Assembly (NCBI RefSeq): GCF_031157525.1
Contig: NZ_JAVIXR010000003.1
Span: 124,001-188,000 of the forward strand
Origin: Marinobacter sediminicola
GTDB taxonomy: Bacteria > Pseudomonadota > Gammaproteobacteria > Pseudomonadales > Oleiphilaceae
Direction of reading: 5' to 3'
DNA length: 64,000 nucleotides
Shown piece after piece: positions 1 through 8,232 of this stretch. Both the position numbers and the translations under genes were made by a program. The notes under the pieces were generated by a model. That model was not told where the DNA came from, ran no database searches, and saw only the letters and a list, made by a program, of their open reading frames with translations. Position 1 is the stretch's first letter. Each line of letters starts with the position of its first letter.

Positions 1-969
1 TCGCGAGGCTTTGTTTCGGCCCATGTTGTCCAAATTTCACCCCGGGTTTCCGGTGACATTACCGAAGTGATGGTTCAAGACGACGCTGTGGTGCAGGCTG
101 GTGATCCGCTTTTTGCCATCGACCCCCGTCCGTTTGAACTGGCGCTTCGACAGGCGGAAGCCAATCTGGCCAGCACCGTTCAGGGTATAGATGCCTCAGC
201 CGCCTCACTGGTAGCCGCCCAAGCTGGCGTCACCCAGGCCAGAACCAACCTTGACACGGCCCTTACAGACGCAGACCGCACATTACGCCTGGAAAAACGC
301 GGCATAGTGCCGGTTGCGCAAGGTGATGCAGCACGGGCCAAAGTTGCGGATGCCAAAGCACAGCTCAGTACTGCAGAAGCCAATTTGGAAAGTGCCCGCA
401 AGCAGCTCGGCCCAAAAGGTGCAGACAATCCTTCCATCCTCGCGGCACAGGCACAACTGGAAAGCGTGCAGTATGATCTTGCATCCACAAGGGTACGAGC
501 ACCCCATTATGGCGTAGTGACCAACATGACTCTGGCAAAGGGCCAGTTTATCGGTGCAGGCAACCCGGCGCTGACGTTCATTGATGCGGAGGCTGCCTGG
601 GTCACCGTGGATCTGCGGGAAAACCAGCTTCAAAGCATCGAACCCGGTGACACCGCGCACCTGCTTTTTGATGCCGTACCCGGCACTATCTTCGAAGGCC
701 GTGTACAGAGCATTGCTTGGGGCATTAATCCGGGGCGCAACGTTCAAGGCGGCCTGGTGGTTAACGAAGCCTCCAATCGCTGGTTTGAACCCGCGCGGCG
801 TATTCCAGTGAGGATTGAGCTGAAAGGCACGCAAGACGACTGGCCGCGGCAAGTGCGCGTAGGTGGCAAGGTGCATGCGGTGGTATTTGCCAACGGAACA
901 AGCAACCCAATTGCCCTGATCGCCCGTGGGTTTCAACGCGTGAGATCCTGGTTCAGCTACCTGTATTGA
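1..969 (+). CDS. HlyD-family periplasmic adaptor (partial, 5' end missing)
   Basis: Membrane-fusion adaptor of an efflux pump (EmrA/AaeA type), expected to bridge an inner-membrane pump and an outer-membrane channel. The frame is open to base 1, so the N-terminus with its membrane anchor lies outside the window. The visible part begins in the first half of the biotinyl-lipoyl domain (PRVSGDITEVMVQDD, then DPLFAIDPRPFE), runs through a long Ala/Gln-rich coiled coil, and returns to the second lipoyl half (STRVRAPHYGVVTNM) and a beta-barrel domain. The stop is 10 bp before the DUF2955 membrane gene, so the two form one transport unit. The substrate cannot be told from sequence. Confidence 0.9.
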   Translation, partial: SRGFVSAHVVQISPRVSGDITEVMVQDDAVVQAGDPLFAIDPRPFELALRQAEANLASTVQGIDASAASLVAAQAGVTQARTNLDTALTDADRTLRLEKRGIVPVAQGDAARAKVADAKAQLSTAEANLESARKQLGPKGADNPSILAAQAQLESVQYDLASTRVRAPHYGVVTNMTLAKGQFIGAGNPALTFIDAEAAWVTVDLRENQLQSIEPGDTAHLLFDAVPGTIFEGRVQSIAWGINPGRNVQGGLVVNEASNRWFEPARRIPVRIELKGTQDDWPRQVRVGGKVHAVVFANGTSNPIALIARGFQRVRSWFSYLY

Positions 970-979
970 GGCGTACACC

Positions 980-2026
980 ATGTACGTAACCCCCCGTCCC
1001 AACGAAGCTGACGACCCGCTTTACGCTGTGCGCCTGGGTGTCACTGGCATGCTGGCCTACTCCGCCATTCCACTGATCAACCCGGCGTTGCCGCCGATTA
1101 TTGCAGCGCTGCCGGTTGGCCTGATTGCCGCGCAGCGTAAAGCCTTCAGCCCGGGCAAAGCCATTGGTGGGCCCATTGCGCTCATCCTGATGGTCTATCT
1201 GATGACCTGGTTTGTAGAAACCTTGCGCCCCATGCCATTAGTGTATGTAGGGGCCATGTGGCTAACCTACTTTGCCGGCTTCCGTATGATTCTGCAGTCC
1301 GGCGCACAGGCGGGCATGCTGATTGTCGTTGTTGCCGTGCTCATGTCCGTTATGGGCATGCACGGTAACGCTACGGTAGAGGCTATGCGTGACGGATTTG
1401 TTCAGGCCTCTTTGGTGGGTTTAGTGCTGGGGCCGCTTGTGTATGCAGTTTTCCCGGCACGAACCCGTGAGCAGCATGTAGACGAGCCTGTGCCCACAGA
1501 CGGCAATGTCACCCTGGGTGCTTCCATCAGAGCCACGGTGCTGATGTGCCTGTCGTTCTGGCTCTACTCCGTAATGCAGCCCTCCGACATGATGATGGCG
1601 GTGATTGCGGCCATGGTGCTGGTTTTCCCAACCCGCCGCGCTGTGTTCTACGAAGCCCACCAGCGGGTACTGGCAACCTTCTACGGCAGCGCCGTCGGGC
1701 TTGCGGTGCTTTGGCTGTTCACTCTGTCTTCGCACTTGCCCATCCTGTTAGGCCTGATTTTTCTTGGCGGCTTGTGGCTTGGGCACCTGATGCTGCACGG
1801 AAAGCATCCCAGCATGGTGTATCAATATGGCCTTTCTGTCGCCATGGCGCTGATTGCCGGCGCGCTCTCAACCCAGGATCCGGGTTACGCAACCTTTACG
1901 CGCATTGTGCTCACGCTCGCCGGTGCCGGCACCGCCGCTCTACTGGTTGCTGGACTGGACGCCCTCACAGGGTGGCGGAGGTCCGAACGATCACGGAAGC
2001 AACAAATACAAGAGACTGAGGCATGA
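980..2026 (+). CDS. DUF2955/FUSC-like inner-membrane transporter
   Basis: A 348-residue integral membrane protein of the DUF2955 group, related to fusaric-acid/aromatic-acid exporters (FUSC, AaeB), which usually pair with an HlyD adaptor as here. Two blocks of hydrophobic helices (about residues 18-155 and 182-335) are separated by a short charged stretch (ARTREQHVDEPVPTDG). That repeated half-structure is typical of the family. It starts with ATG 10 bp after the adaptor stop, and its stop overlaps the cobS start (ATGA at 2023). Aromatic or weak-acid export is an inference from the family only. Confidence 0.8.
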   Translation: MYVTPRPNEADDPLYAVRLGVTGMLAYSAIPLINPALPPIIAALPVGLIAAQRKAFSPGKAIGGPIALILMVYLMTWFVETLRPMPLVYVGAMWLTYFAGFRMILQSGAQAGMLIVVVAVLMSVMGMHGNATVEAMRDGFVQASLVGLVLGPLVYAVFPARTREQHVDEPVPTDGNVTLGASIRATVLMCLSFWLYSVMQPSDMMMAVIAAMVLVFPTRRAVFYEAHQRVLATFYGSAVGLAVLWLFTLSSHLPILLGLIFLGGLWLGHLMLHGKHPSMVYQYGLSVAMALIAGALSTQDPGYATFTRIVLTLAGAGTAALLVAGLDALTGWRRSERSRKQQIQETEA

Positions 2027-2844
2027 GTAATCATGGTGTGGATGACCAAATGATAGACGGCCAGCCTGCTGAGGCAGCCCCATCGCCTTCCCGTTCAGTA
2101 CTGCAGCACGAATGGCAAGCCTTCTGGCTAGCCGTTGGCTTTCTCACCCGCATTCCCATGCTCGCTCGCATCGATTATTCCCAGAAACTGATGAACCAGT
2201 GCAGCATGTACTTTCCAGTGGTGGGGTTGTTGCTGGGCGCCTTGTATGCCGGCTTGTTTGCGCTGCTCGGCCTGGCGTGGAGCCCGCTGGTGGGTGTTCT
2301 GTTGGTGCTGTGCTTCCACCTGTTTATTACCGGCGCCTTCCATGAGGATGGCCTGGCTGACAGCGTGGATGCTTTGGGCGGTGGCTATACCGTTGAGAAG
2401 CGCCTGGAGATCATGAAAGACAGCCGTATTGGCACCTACGGTACCGTGGCTTTGGTGATGGCCTTACTGCTCAAGGTGGCGTTGCTCACAGAAGCTAACC
2501 ATATCTGGCTCGCGCTGCTGGTTGCACCTGCTGTTTCCCGACTGACACCACTGCTGTTGATGGCAACGCTGACGTATGTAACCGACCCGGATAAAAGCAA
2601 ATCCAAACCGGTTGCTGATGGATTCTCTAACGCTCGACTAGCAATCGCTGCGGCCTTTGTGTTGGCGTTATGCATCCTGCTGTCATTCTGGCACCCCCTG
2701 CTGATCATCAGCTCTCTGACGGCGGTTCTGCTGGTGGCACTGAGCTGGGGCGTGTACCTGCGCAGCCAACTGGGCGGCTACACAGGAGATGCTCTAGGGG
2801 CAAGTGTGGTGTTCAGCGAGCTGGTACTACTGATGCTCTTGTGA
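2023..2844 (+). CDS. cobS: Adenosylcobinamide-GDP ribazoletransferase CobS
   Basis: Joins adenosylcobinamide-GDP to alpha-ribazole (phosphate), the last assembly step of cobalamin, in the inner membrane. Family hallmarks are visible: FLTRIPM near residue 43, then GAFHEDGLADSVDALGGG and KDSRIGTYGTVAL around residues 105-145, followed by several hydrophobic helices. The N-terminus is about 30 residues longer than usual; ATG at 2050 is an alternative start. The ATG at 2023 overlaps the upstream stop, so cobS may be translationally coupled to the efflux pair although it belongs functionally to the cob genes downstream. Confidence 0.92.
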   Translation: MSNHGVDDQMIDGQPAEAAPSPSRSVLQHEWQAFWLAVGFLTRIPMLARIDYSQKLMNQCSMYFPVVGLLLGALYAGLFALLGLAWSPLVGVLLVLCFHLFITGAFHEDGLADSVDALGGGYTVEKRLEIMKDSRIGTYGTVALVMALLLKVALLTEANHIWLALLVAPAVSRLTPLLLMATLTYVTDPDKSKSKPVADGFSNARLAIAAAFVLALCILLSFWHPLLIISSLTAVLLVALSWGVYLRSQLGGYTGDALGASVVFSELVLLMLL

Positions 2845-2856
2845 GATGTGGCCGAC

Positions 2857-3528
2857 TTAGTCGTTATCCACGGTGAACGAGACGATTCGGGATAAGTGGC
2901 TGACGGGCAGGCCGGTTTCCTGGTGCCACTGATTGAACGCATGTTGAGCCTGGGTCAGCCCTTTTTTGCTGGTGGGTGACGCATCCAGAATATCGGCGCG
3001 GGTCAATGCGGTCACCACATCACGGGACAGGATGAAGCCATCCCAGCCCACTCGACGCAGGAAGTATTGAGCAGTGTTCCCGCCCAACCGGCCGCCGTTG
3101 CGCTTCAAATACATTAAAAGGCCAACCTGATCCTCACTGGGCCATTCCGCTAGAAACTGCCCAAAACTACCGTAGTCTTGCGCCACTTCCATAATCATCC
3201 GGGCGTTTTCAGGCACGGTGCGAATCTTCTGCATATTACGAACAACCCGCGTATCTTCGGCCAGTCTTTCCAAAACTTCTGGTGGAACTTGCTGCCAGTA
3301 GGCGGGCACGAAACCTTCGAAGGCCGCCTCGAAACTTGGCCACTTATTCTCAATTACACGCCAGACAAAACCCGCCTTGAAAATACAGCGGGTGATTTCG
3401 GACAGGTAACGGTCGTCGCCAACCTCCATCAGCCGCGCGCGCTTGGGCAATGGTGGCAGCAGTGCCTTCACGGCTTCCTCGCCACCTTTTCGCGCGACTG
3501 CCTGCTGATAAAATTCAGAAAACTCCAT
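2857..3528 (-). CDS. DNA-3-methyladenine glycosylase I-like protein
   Basis: A 223-residue protein resembling the Tag-like branch of the HhH-GPD DNA glycosylases, which excise alkylated bases. Supporting stretches are FKAGFVWRVIENKWPSF and FLRRVGWDGFILSRDV, which carry the family's helical core and late catalytic region. The zinc-binding Cys/His pattern of E. coli Tag is not evident, so the substrate may differ. It is convergent with cobS (12 bp between stops) and divergent from the wHTH-nucleotidyltransferase gene. The palindrome array at 3546-3619 begins only 18 bp upstream of its ATG, so it may share that regulation. Confidence 0.65.
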   Translation of the reverse strand: MEFSEFYQQAVARKGGEEAVKALLPPLPKRARLMEVGDDRYLSEITRCIFKAGFVWRVIENKWPSFEAAFEGFVPAYWQQVPPEVLERLAEDTRVVRNMQKIRTVPENARMIMEVAQDYGSFGQFLAEWPSEDQVGLLMYLKRNGGRLGGNTAQYFLRRVGWDGFILSRDVVTALTRADILDASPTSKKGLTQAQHAFNQWHQETGLPVSHLSRIVSFTVDND

Positions 3529-3545
3529 AACCCCCCCCCAAAAAG

Positions 3546-3619
3546 CCCAAACTGGGTCTCAAAAACCCCATTTAGGGCTTGATAAACCCCAATGTGGGGA
3601 CTAAAGTACCCACATTGAG
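3546..3619. promoter_or_regulatory. Four operator-like palindromes with an exact 21-bp period
   Basis: Four 11-bp sites begin at 3546 (CCCAAACTGGG), 3567 (CCCATTTAGGG), 3588 (CCCAATGTGGG) and 3609 (CCCACATTGAG). Three have perfect CCC/GGG arms and the fourth is degenerate (GAG). Start-to-start spacing is 21 bp every time, two turns of B-DNA, so all lie on one face of the helix. Spacers are 10 bp and A-rich. The array fills the divergent intergenic region and ends 19 bp before the ATG of the wHTH-nucleotidyltransferase gene. I infer cooperative autorepression by that protein. Confidence 0.75.
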
Positions 3620-3638
3620 TCTGTTAAATGAGCCTACC

Positions 3639-4217
3639 ATGCCCGTAACCAACATCGGCGATGCCCTGTTTACTAAAACCCAGCAGCGTGTACTCACTCT
3701 ACTGTATGGCCAGCCAGATCAAAGCCTATACCTAAACGAATTGGTGCGGCTGGCTCAGGTTGGCCGCGGCTCGGTGGCTCGGGAGCTAACCAAGCTTACC
3801 GACTCTGGACTGGTGGTCATGACCCGCCAGGGCAACCAAAACCACTATCAGGCAAACCGGGACAACCCGATCTTTCATGAGCTGATCCATATCGTTCAGA
3901 AGACGTTTGGTATTTCTGAAGTTCTGAAAAACGCCCTGCTACCGGTAGCCGATACTCTCCAACAGGCCTTTATCTATGGCTCCGTCGCCAAAGGCGAAGC
4001 ACACGCTGGAAGCGACATAGACCTGATGCTGATCGGCAAGGATCTCAGTTACAGCGACATCATGGAACTGCTGGCACCTGCGGAGCAACAGCTTCAACGA
4101 ACCATCAATCCCACGTTATACTCCCCCGACGAATTCGAGGAACGCATTGCTGACAACCAAAGCTTTGTTACCCGGGTGATAGAACAACCCCGCCTCGAGC
4201 TGAACTTCGCAAGCTAA
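3639..4217 (+). CDS. Winged-helix DNA-binding protein fused to a minimal nucleotidyltransferase (MNT antitoxin-like)
   Basis: 192 residues. The N-terminal 80 residues look like an ArsR/MarR-type winged helix (FTKTQQRVLTLLYGQ, then LVRLAQVGRGSVARELTKL). The C-terminal half carries a nucleotidyltransferase signature, GSVAKGEAHAGSDIDLM, which fits GS-x10-DxD. ATG at 3639 is chosen because the in-frame TTG at 3579 sits inside the operator array. The next gene, 15 bp on, is a HEPN-type protein. The pair matches the HEPN/MNT toxin-antitoxin architecture, in which the MNT protein modifies the HEPN partner. The added winged helix suggests self-regulation through the upstream palindromes. Confidence 0.8.
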   Translation: MPVTNIGDALFTKTQQRVLTLLYGQPDQSLYLNELVRLAQVGRGSVARELTKLTDSGLVVMTRQGNQNHYQANRDNPIFHELIHIVQKTFGISEVLKNALLPVADTLQQAFIYGSVAKGEAHAGSDIDLMLIGKDLSYSDIMELLAPAEQQLQRTINPTLYSPDEFEERIADNQSFVTRVIEQPRLELNFAS

Positions 4218-4232
4218 ACCACGGATCCGCGC

Positions 4233-4652
4233 ATGGAAGCACTCGACAATCTGGTAAAGATACGACGGCTTAAAGTCGAACCGCCCGATGCCCGGGAATT
4301 TGATGGCATGCTTAGAGCGGCTGATGCCAAACTCAAAGACGCTTGCATAGAAGGCCTTTCGGAAGACAGCCAGTTTTCTCTTGCCTATAGCGCTGCTCAC
4401 GCTCTGTCACTCGCCGCGCTCCGCTGGCACGGCTACCGTTCGGAAAGCCGCTACATTGTATTTCAATGCCTGCAACACACGGTCGGTTTGCCGAATGCAA
4501 AATGGCGGGTACTGGATAAATGCCATGCGGCCCGAAACCTGGCAGAATACGAAGGGCACATGGATGTGAATCCACAGCTGTTGAAAGAGCTAGTTGCTAT
4601 CACCCGCGAGTTACAGGTGTTGGTAAAGGCGTTGGCGCCAATCACAGTCTGA
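4233..4652 (+). CDS. HEPN-domain-like small helical protein, partner of the nucleotidyltransferase
   Basis: 139 residues, all-helical in appearance, with features of the HEPN superfamily: YSAAHALSLAALRWHGYRS in the middle and KCHAARNLAEYEGHMDV near the C-terminus. The canonical R-x4-6-H RNase motif is not exact here (seven residues separate R and H in RNLAEYEGH), so RNase activity is uncertain. It is co-directional with and 15 bp behind the MNT gene. Likely the toxin or substrate half of a HEPN/MNT module; a non-toxin HEPN/MNT signalling pair is the alternative. Confidence 0.65.
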   Translation: MEALDNLVKIRRLKVEPPDAREFDGMLRAADAKLKDACIEGLSEDSQFSLAYSAAHALSLAALRWHGYRSESRYIVFQCLQHTVGLPNAKWRVLDKCHAARNLAEYEGHMDVNPQLLKELVAITRELQVLVKALAPITV

Positions 4653-4655
4653 CGT

Positions 4656-5357
4656 TCAGACTTTCTTTAATTGCTCAGTCAGGCCAGTCTGATCTAACGA
4701 CTTTCCCCAGCCATTTCCGTGCACGAGCTCTTCCAGCGGAAGACGTGATCGCCAGCCCTTCGCCTGCAGTTCTGGTTGATCCAGAAACTCACTGACATAG
4801 CCCAGGCAAAGATACGCCAAGGGGTAGACCTGCTCCGGCAATTGTAGAATATCCGACAATCGATCCTGGTCCAAAATACTGACCCAGCCCACACCAATGC
4901 CTTCCGCCCGCGCCGCCAGCCAGAGGTTTTGTACCGCAAGACAGGTGCTGAACAGATCCATCTCCATGATAGAGTTTCGGCCCAAAACATGAGGGCCACC
5001 CCGGGAACGGTCACAGGTGATACACAGGTTGATTGGGCTTTCGATAATGCCTTGAAGCTTTAAGCTACGATAGGCGTCCTTGCGCTCACCGGTATAGTTA
5101 TCAGCGGCTTTGGCGTTCTCTTCATTGAAGCTGGCCAGAACCCGCTCTCGCACCGACAAACTGTCGATCACAATGAAGTCCCACGGCTGCATAAAGCCTA
5201 CCGACGGCGCGTGATGGGCAGCCTTCAGGATTCGGGCTAAGACATCGTCCGGAATGTGGTCGGTCAGAAACTGCGAGCGCACATCACGGCGTTCAAAAAT
5301 AGCGCGGTACAGCCCCGCTCTCTGGGCTTCAGTAAACGGGTCATTGTGATTACTCAT
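4656..5357 (-). CDS. bluB: 5,6-dimethylbenzimidazole synthase BluB
   Basis: A flavin-dependent nitroreductase-fold enzyme that uses oxygen to fragment reduced FMN into 5,6-dimethylbenzimidazole, the lower ligand of B12. Visible signs are [16 protein letters not shown] (FMN phosphate binding), [17 protein letters not shown] and GVGWVSILD. The length of 233 residues suits BluB. The start at 5357 is fixed by an ATGA overlap with the cobQ stop. It is the last gene of the minus-strand run btuF-btuC-btuD-cobO-cobQ-bluB. It supplies the base that CobT (15958-17028) activates. Confidence 0.92.
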   Translation of the reverse strand: MSNHNDPFTEAQRAGLYRAIFERRDVRSQFLTDHIPDDVLARILKAAHHAPSVGFMQPWDFIVIDSLSVRERVLASFNEENAKAADNYTGERKDAYRSLKLQGIIESPINLCITCDRSRGGPHVLGRNSIMEMDLFSTCLAVQNLWLAARAEGIGVGWVSILDQDRLSDILQLPEQVYPLAYLCLGYVSEFLDQPELQAKGWRSRLPLEELVHGNGWGKSLDQTGLTEQLKKV

Positions 5358-6823
5358 AGCTGCAGCAGGCTCCTTAGCCGATCGGTATCCAAACACGCCT
5401 CCACCTGGTCAGCCAAGCGATCCAACTGCTGTAACCGGTGGCTCTGGTAATCCACCGCTTGCGCAGCTGCCTGATTCAGCCCCGCCCACGCCAAGATGGC
5501 ATCGCATGCTTCGGGCGCATCGAACAAGCCATGCACATAGGTGCCGGCTATTTGGTCATCATGACTAACGGCGCCGTCGGGCCGGCCTTCCAGTTCCGCA
5601 AAAGGGCGAGCCAGTGCAGGGCCTTCGGTAACGCCGTTGTGCATTTCGTAACCGCACATCGTCACGCTTGTGGTCGCCCCGGCTACGCTGCACGCCAGGG
5701 TGCCGGACACTTGTTTCAGCTGCTTACCGGGTACCATTCGCGTATTCATTTCCAGCAGGCCCAAGCCTTCTGTGTGGCCAACTTCGCCCTCAAGGCCATC
5801 AGGATCTTCGACCCACTGCCCCAGCATCTGAAAGCCGCCACAAATTCCCAGCACCTTGCCGCCGTAGCGCAGGTGTTTGCGCAGGGCTTCCGGCCAACCT
5901 TGATGTATAAGCCACTGCATGTCGTGACGGGTGCTTTTACTGCCCGGCAGGATGATCAAATCAGCTGGAGGTATGGGTTGGTCCGGGCCGACAAAGATGA
6001 GGTTTACCCCCGGATGCAGCCGCAACGGATCAAAGTCGTTGTGGTTGCTGATGCGTGGTACTACCGGCACCACCACGTTCAGCGCACCAGCTTCGCTACT
6101 TCCTTCAGTGCTGACACTGTCTTCGGAATCCACCACCAGCCCGTGAAGGTACGGCAGTACGCCGAACACCGGTTTGCTCGTGCGGGTTTCGAGCCAGTCG
6201 AGCCCCGGTTCCAACAGCGCAATATCGCCCCGAAAGCGATTGATGATAAACCCTTTTATGCGCTGCTGTTCACTGGCAGAAATCAGCTCCAGCGTGCCAA
6301 CAAGCTGAGCAAAAACCCCGCCCCGATCGATATCCCCAACCAATAGCACCGGGCAATCCGCTGCTTCCGCAAAGCCCATGTTGGCGATGTCGTTAGCACG
6401 CAGGTTAACTTCCGCCGGGCTGCCGGCGCCTTCCGCAATGATCACATCGTAACGTTCGCTGAGTGACCGCCAGGCGGCCATCACCGCCTCCATGGCTTCG
6501 GCTTTGTAGGCGTGATAATCCAGCGCGTCCATATTCCCGTGCACTTGCCCGCGCAGAATAACCTGGGCACCACAATCGCTTTGGGGCTTCAGCAATACCG
6601 GGTTCATGTCGCTGTGGGGCTCAAGGCCACTAGCCAGCGCTTGCAAAGCAGTGGAGCGGCCAATTTCACCGCCATCCACCGTCACCGCGCTGTTCAAAGC
6701 CATGTTCTGGGGTTTGAACGGTGCGACTGATACACCCTGGCGGGCGAGCCAGCGACACAGGGCGGCGACAACCGTGGTTTTACCAGCGTCGGATGTGGTG
6801 CCCTGGATCATCAGAGTGGTCAT
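5354..6823 (-). CDS. cobQ: Cobyric acid synthase (glutamine-hydrolysing)
   Basis: Performs the four ATP- and glutamine-dependent amidations that turn adenosylcobyrinic acid a,c-diamide into adenosylcobyric acid. 489 residues, normal for the family. The N-terminal DethioB-synthetase-like domain starts [19 protein letters not shown] (P-loop). The C-terminal class I glutaminase has the nucleophile Cys in [12 protein letters not shown] and the His in TYVHGLFD. It is 3 bp downstream of cobO and overlaps bluB by ATGA, so translation is probably coupled. No upstream corrin-ring genes are present in this window. Confidence 0.95.
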   Translation of the reverse strand: MTTLMIQGTTSDAGKTTVVAALCRWLARQGVSVAPFKPQNMALNSAVTVDGGEIGRSTALQALASGLEPHSDMNPVLLKPQSDCGAQVILRGQVHGNMDALDYHAYKAEAMEAVMAAWRSLSERYDVIIAEGAGSPAEVNLRANDIANMGFAEAADCPVLLVGDIDRGGVFAQLVGTLELISASEQQRIKGFIINRFRGDIALLEPGLDWLETRTSKPVFGVLPYLHGLVVDSEDSVSTEGSSEAGALNVVVPVVPRISNHNDFDPLRLHPGVNLIFVGPDQPIPPADLIILPGSKSTRHDMQWLIHQGWPEALRKHLRYGGKVLGICGGFQMLGQWVEDPDGLEGEVGHTEGLGLLEMNTRMVPGKQLKQVSGTLACSVAGATTSVTMCGYEMHNGVTEGPALARPFAELEGRPDGAVSHDDQIAGTYVHGLFDAPEACDAILAWAGLNQAAAQAVDYQSHRLQQLDRLADQVEACLDTDRLRSLLQL

Positions 6824-6826
6824 GTA

Positions 6827-7438
6827 TTAAAGCTCGACACCCTTCTGGGCCTTGATGCCCTGATCCTCAAAAGCGTGCTTCACTACGCCCATTTCAGTCA
6901 CTGTATCTGCGATATCAATCAACTCTTTCGGGGCGCTTCTGCCAGTGACCACCACGTGCTGCATCTCTGGCCGTGCTTGTAGATCGTCCAGAACACGGTC
7001 GAGATCGATATAGTCGTATTTCAATGCGATATTGAGTTCATCCAGCAAAATCAGATCGTAGCTGTCGTCGTTCAACATGCCTGCAACGATGTCCCACGCG
7101 GCATTGGCCGCTGCAACATCCTGCTCTCGGTTCTGAGTTTCCCACGTGTAGCCCTGCCCCATTATGTGGTAGTCCACATTAGGCAAATCCCGGAAGAAGG
7201 CTTCTTCACCGGTACTGAACGCACCTTTAATGAACTGCACAATGCCGACTTTCATGCCGTGGCCTAAAGAACGAGCCACCATGCCAAAACCAGAGCTGCT
7301 CTTACCTTTGCCCGGGCCGGTCAATACCAGCAATATGCCCTGCTCTTTCTGGGCGTTGGCTATGCGTTCGTGCATGATTTTTTGTTTAGCTGCCATGCGT
7401 TTGGCGTGGCGTTCGGGGTCTTTTGCGCGTTCTTTCAT
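6827..7438 (-). CDS. cobO: Cob(I)yrinic acid a,c-diamide adenosyltransferase
   Basis: Transfers the 5'-deoxyadenosyl group of ATP to the cobalt of corrinoids (CobO/BtuR/CobA family). The P-loop VLTGPGKGKSSSGFGM sits about residue 40, and LILLDELNIALKYDYID is the Walker B-like acidic segment. The 203-residue length is standard, and the basic N-terminus (KDPERHAKRMAAKQK) is typical. It lies in the minus-strand corrinoid operon between btuD (26-bp gap) and cobQ (3-bp gap). It would adenosylate imported corrinoids before amidation or GTP attachment. Confidence 0.95.
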   Translation of the reverse strand: MKERAKDPERHAKRMAAKQKIMHERIANAQKEQGILLVLTGPGKGKSSSGFGMVARSLGHGMKVGIVQFIKGAFSTGEEAFFRDLPNVDYHIMGQGYTWETQNREQDVAAANAAWDIVAGMLNDDSYDLILLDELNIALKYDYIDLDRVLDDLQARPEMQHVVVTGRSAPKELIDIADTVTEMGVVKHAFEDQGIKAQKGVEL

Positions 7439-7464
7439 GGTGATTGCCTCACATCAACGTTAAT

Positions 7465-8232
7465 TTATTGAGCCGGCACAAATACCGACAGTCCGTCTTT
7501 TTCCAAGGCGATAAGGCGCTGGTTGTATAAACGTTCCAGTGCTTCCGGCACCAACATGCTGCCTGTCGCCCCCCAGCACGCATCGCCATTGGTGTACAGC
7601 AACAGAACATGGCTACACCAGCGCGCCGCCATGTTGAGATCGTGCAAGCACATAAACACAGCTTTTCCAGACTCTGCCTGGTTGCGAAGCAGATTCATCA
7701 CCTTTACCTGGTGGTGCAGATCCAGATGGTTGGTGGGCTCATCCAGCAACCAGATGTCCGGGTTTTGGGTCATCAAGGTTGCAATGGCAACGCGCTGGCG
7801 TTCTCCGCCAGACAAGGTGTTGAGCAAGCGTTCAGACAAGCCATCGACATCCAGTGCCGTCAGAGCCTGTTCCGCAAGAGCCTGATCCTCGCCTTGCTCA
7901 CTTTCCCAGGGTGACAGCCAGGGATGGCGGCCAATCAGGGCTGTTTCCATCACCGTTGCCGGAAACGTGTCCTGACGCTCCTGGAACACCAGGCCCAGAT
8001 GCCGTGCAATATCCCGGCGCTTGAGCTCTTTTAAAGGTGAGTCATTCAGCACCACCTGCCCGCTGCGAGCAGGATGTAAACCCGCAAGGGTATGCAGTAA
8101 TGTGGTTTTGCCCGCACCGTTAGGGCCTAGCACACCCCAGATCTGGCCCGGCTCAACATTTATATTCAGAGCAAAGCCGTCAGCGCGCCCCGGTATGTTG
8201 ATGATCAGTTCGCGGGCTCTCAGCGTGCTCAT
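7465..8232 (-). CDS. btuD: Corrinoid ABC importer ATP-binding protein BtuD-like
   Basis: ATPase subunit of the BtuCDF importer. All ABC motifs are present: Walker A GPNGAGKTTLLH, signature LSGGERQRVAIATL, Walker B DIWLLDEPTNHLD and the switch His in FMCLHDLNMAARW. 255 residues. It starts at an overlap with the btuC stop (TGATG), a sign of coupled translation. Siderophore importers share this fold, but the flanking btuC, btuF and cob genes support corrinoid transport. Confidence 0.92.
   Translation of the reverse strand: MSTLRARELIINIPGRADGFALNINVEPGQIWGVLGPNGAGKTTLLHTLAGLHPARSGQVVLNDSPLKELKRRDIARHLGLVFQERQDTFPATVMETALIGRHPWLSPWESEQGEDQALAEQALTALDVDGLSERLLNTLSGGERQRVAIATLMTQNPDIWLLDEPTNHLDLHHQVKVMNLLRNQAESGKAVFMCLHDLNMAARWCSHVLLLYTNGDACWGATGSMLVPEALERLYNQRLIALEKDGLSVFVPAQ

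Noticed and set aside
3546..3619. CRISPR array
   Set aside because: Only 11-bp degenerate palindromes with 10-bp spacers; no conserved long repeat, no unique 30-bp spacers and no cas genes.
3579..3638. TTG start 60 bp upstream of the nucleotidyltransferase gene
   Set aside because: The TTG lies within the second repeat of the operator array, and its extra 20 residues would be encoded by operator DNA; ATG 3639 is preferred.
5438..6346. 302-codon plus-strand frame antisense to cobQ
   Set aside because: Shadow of cobQ; no ribosome site and no domain.
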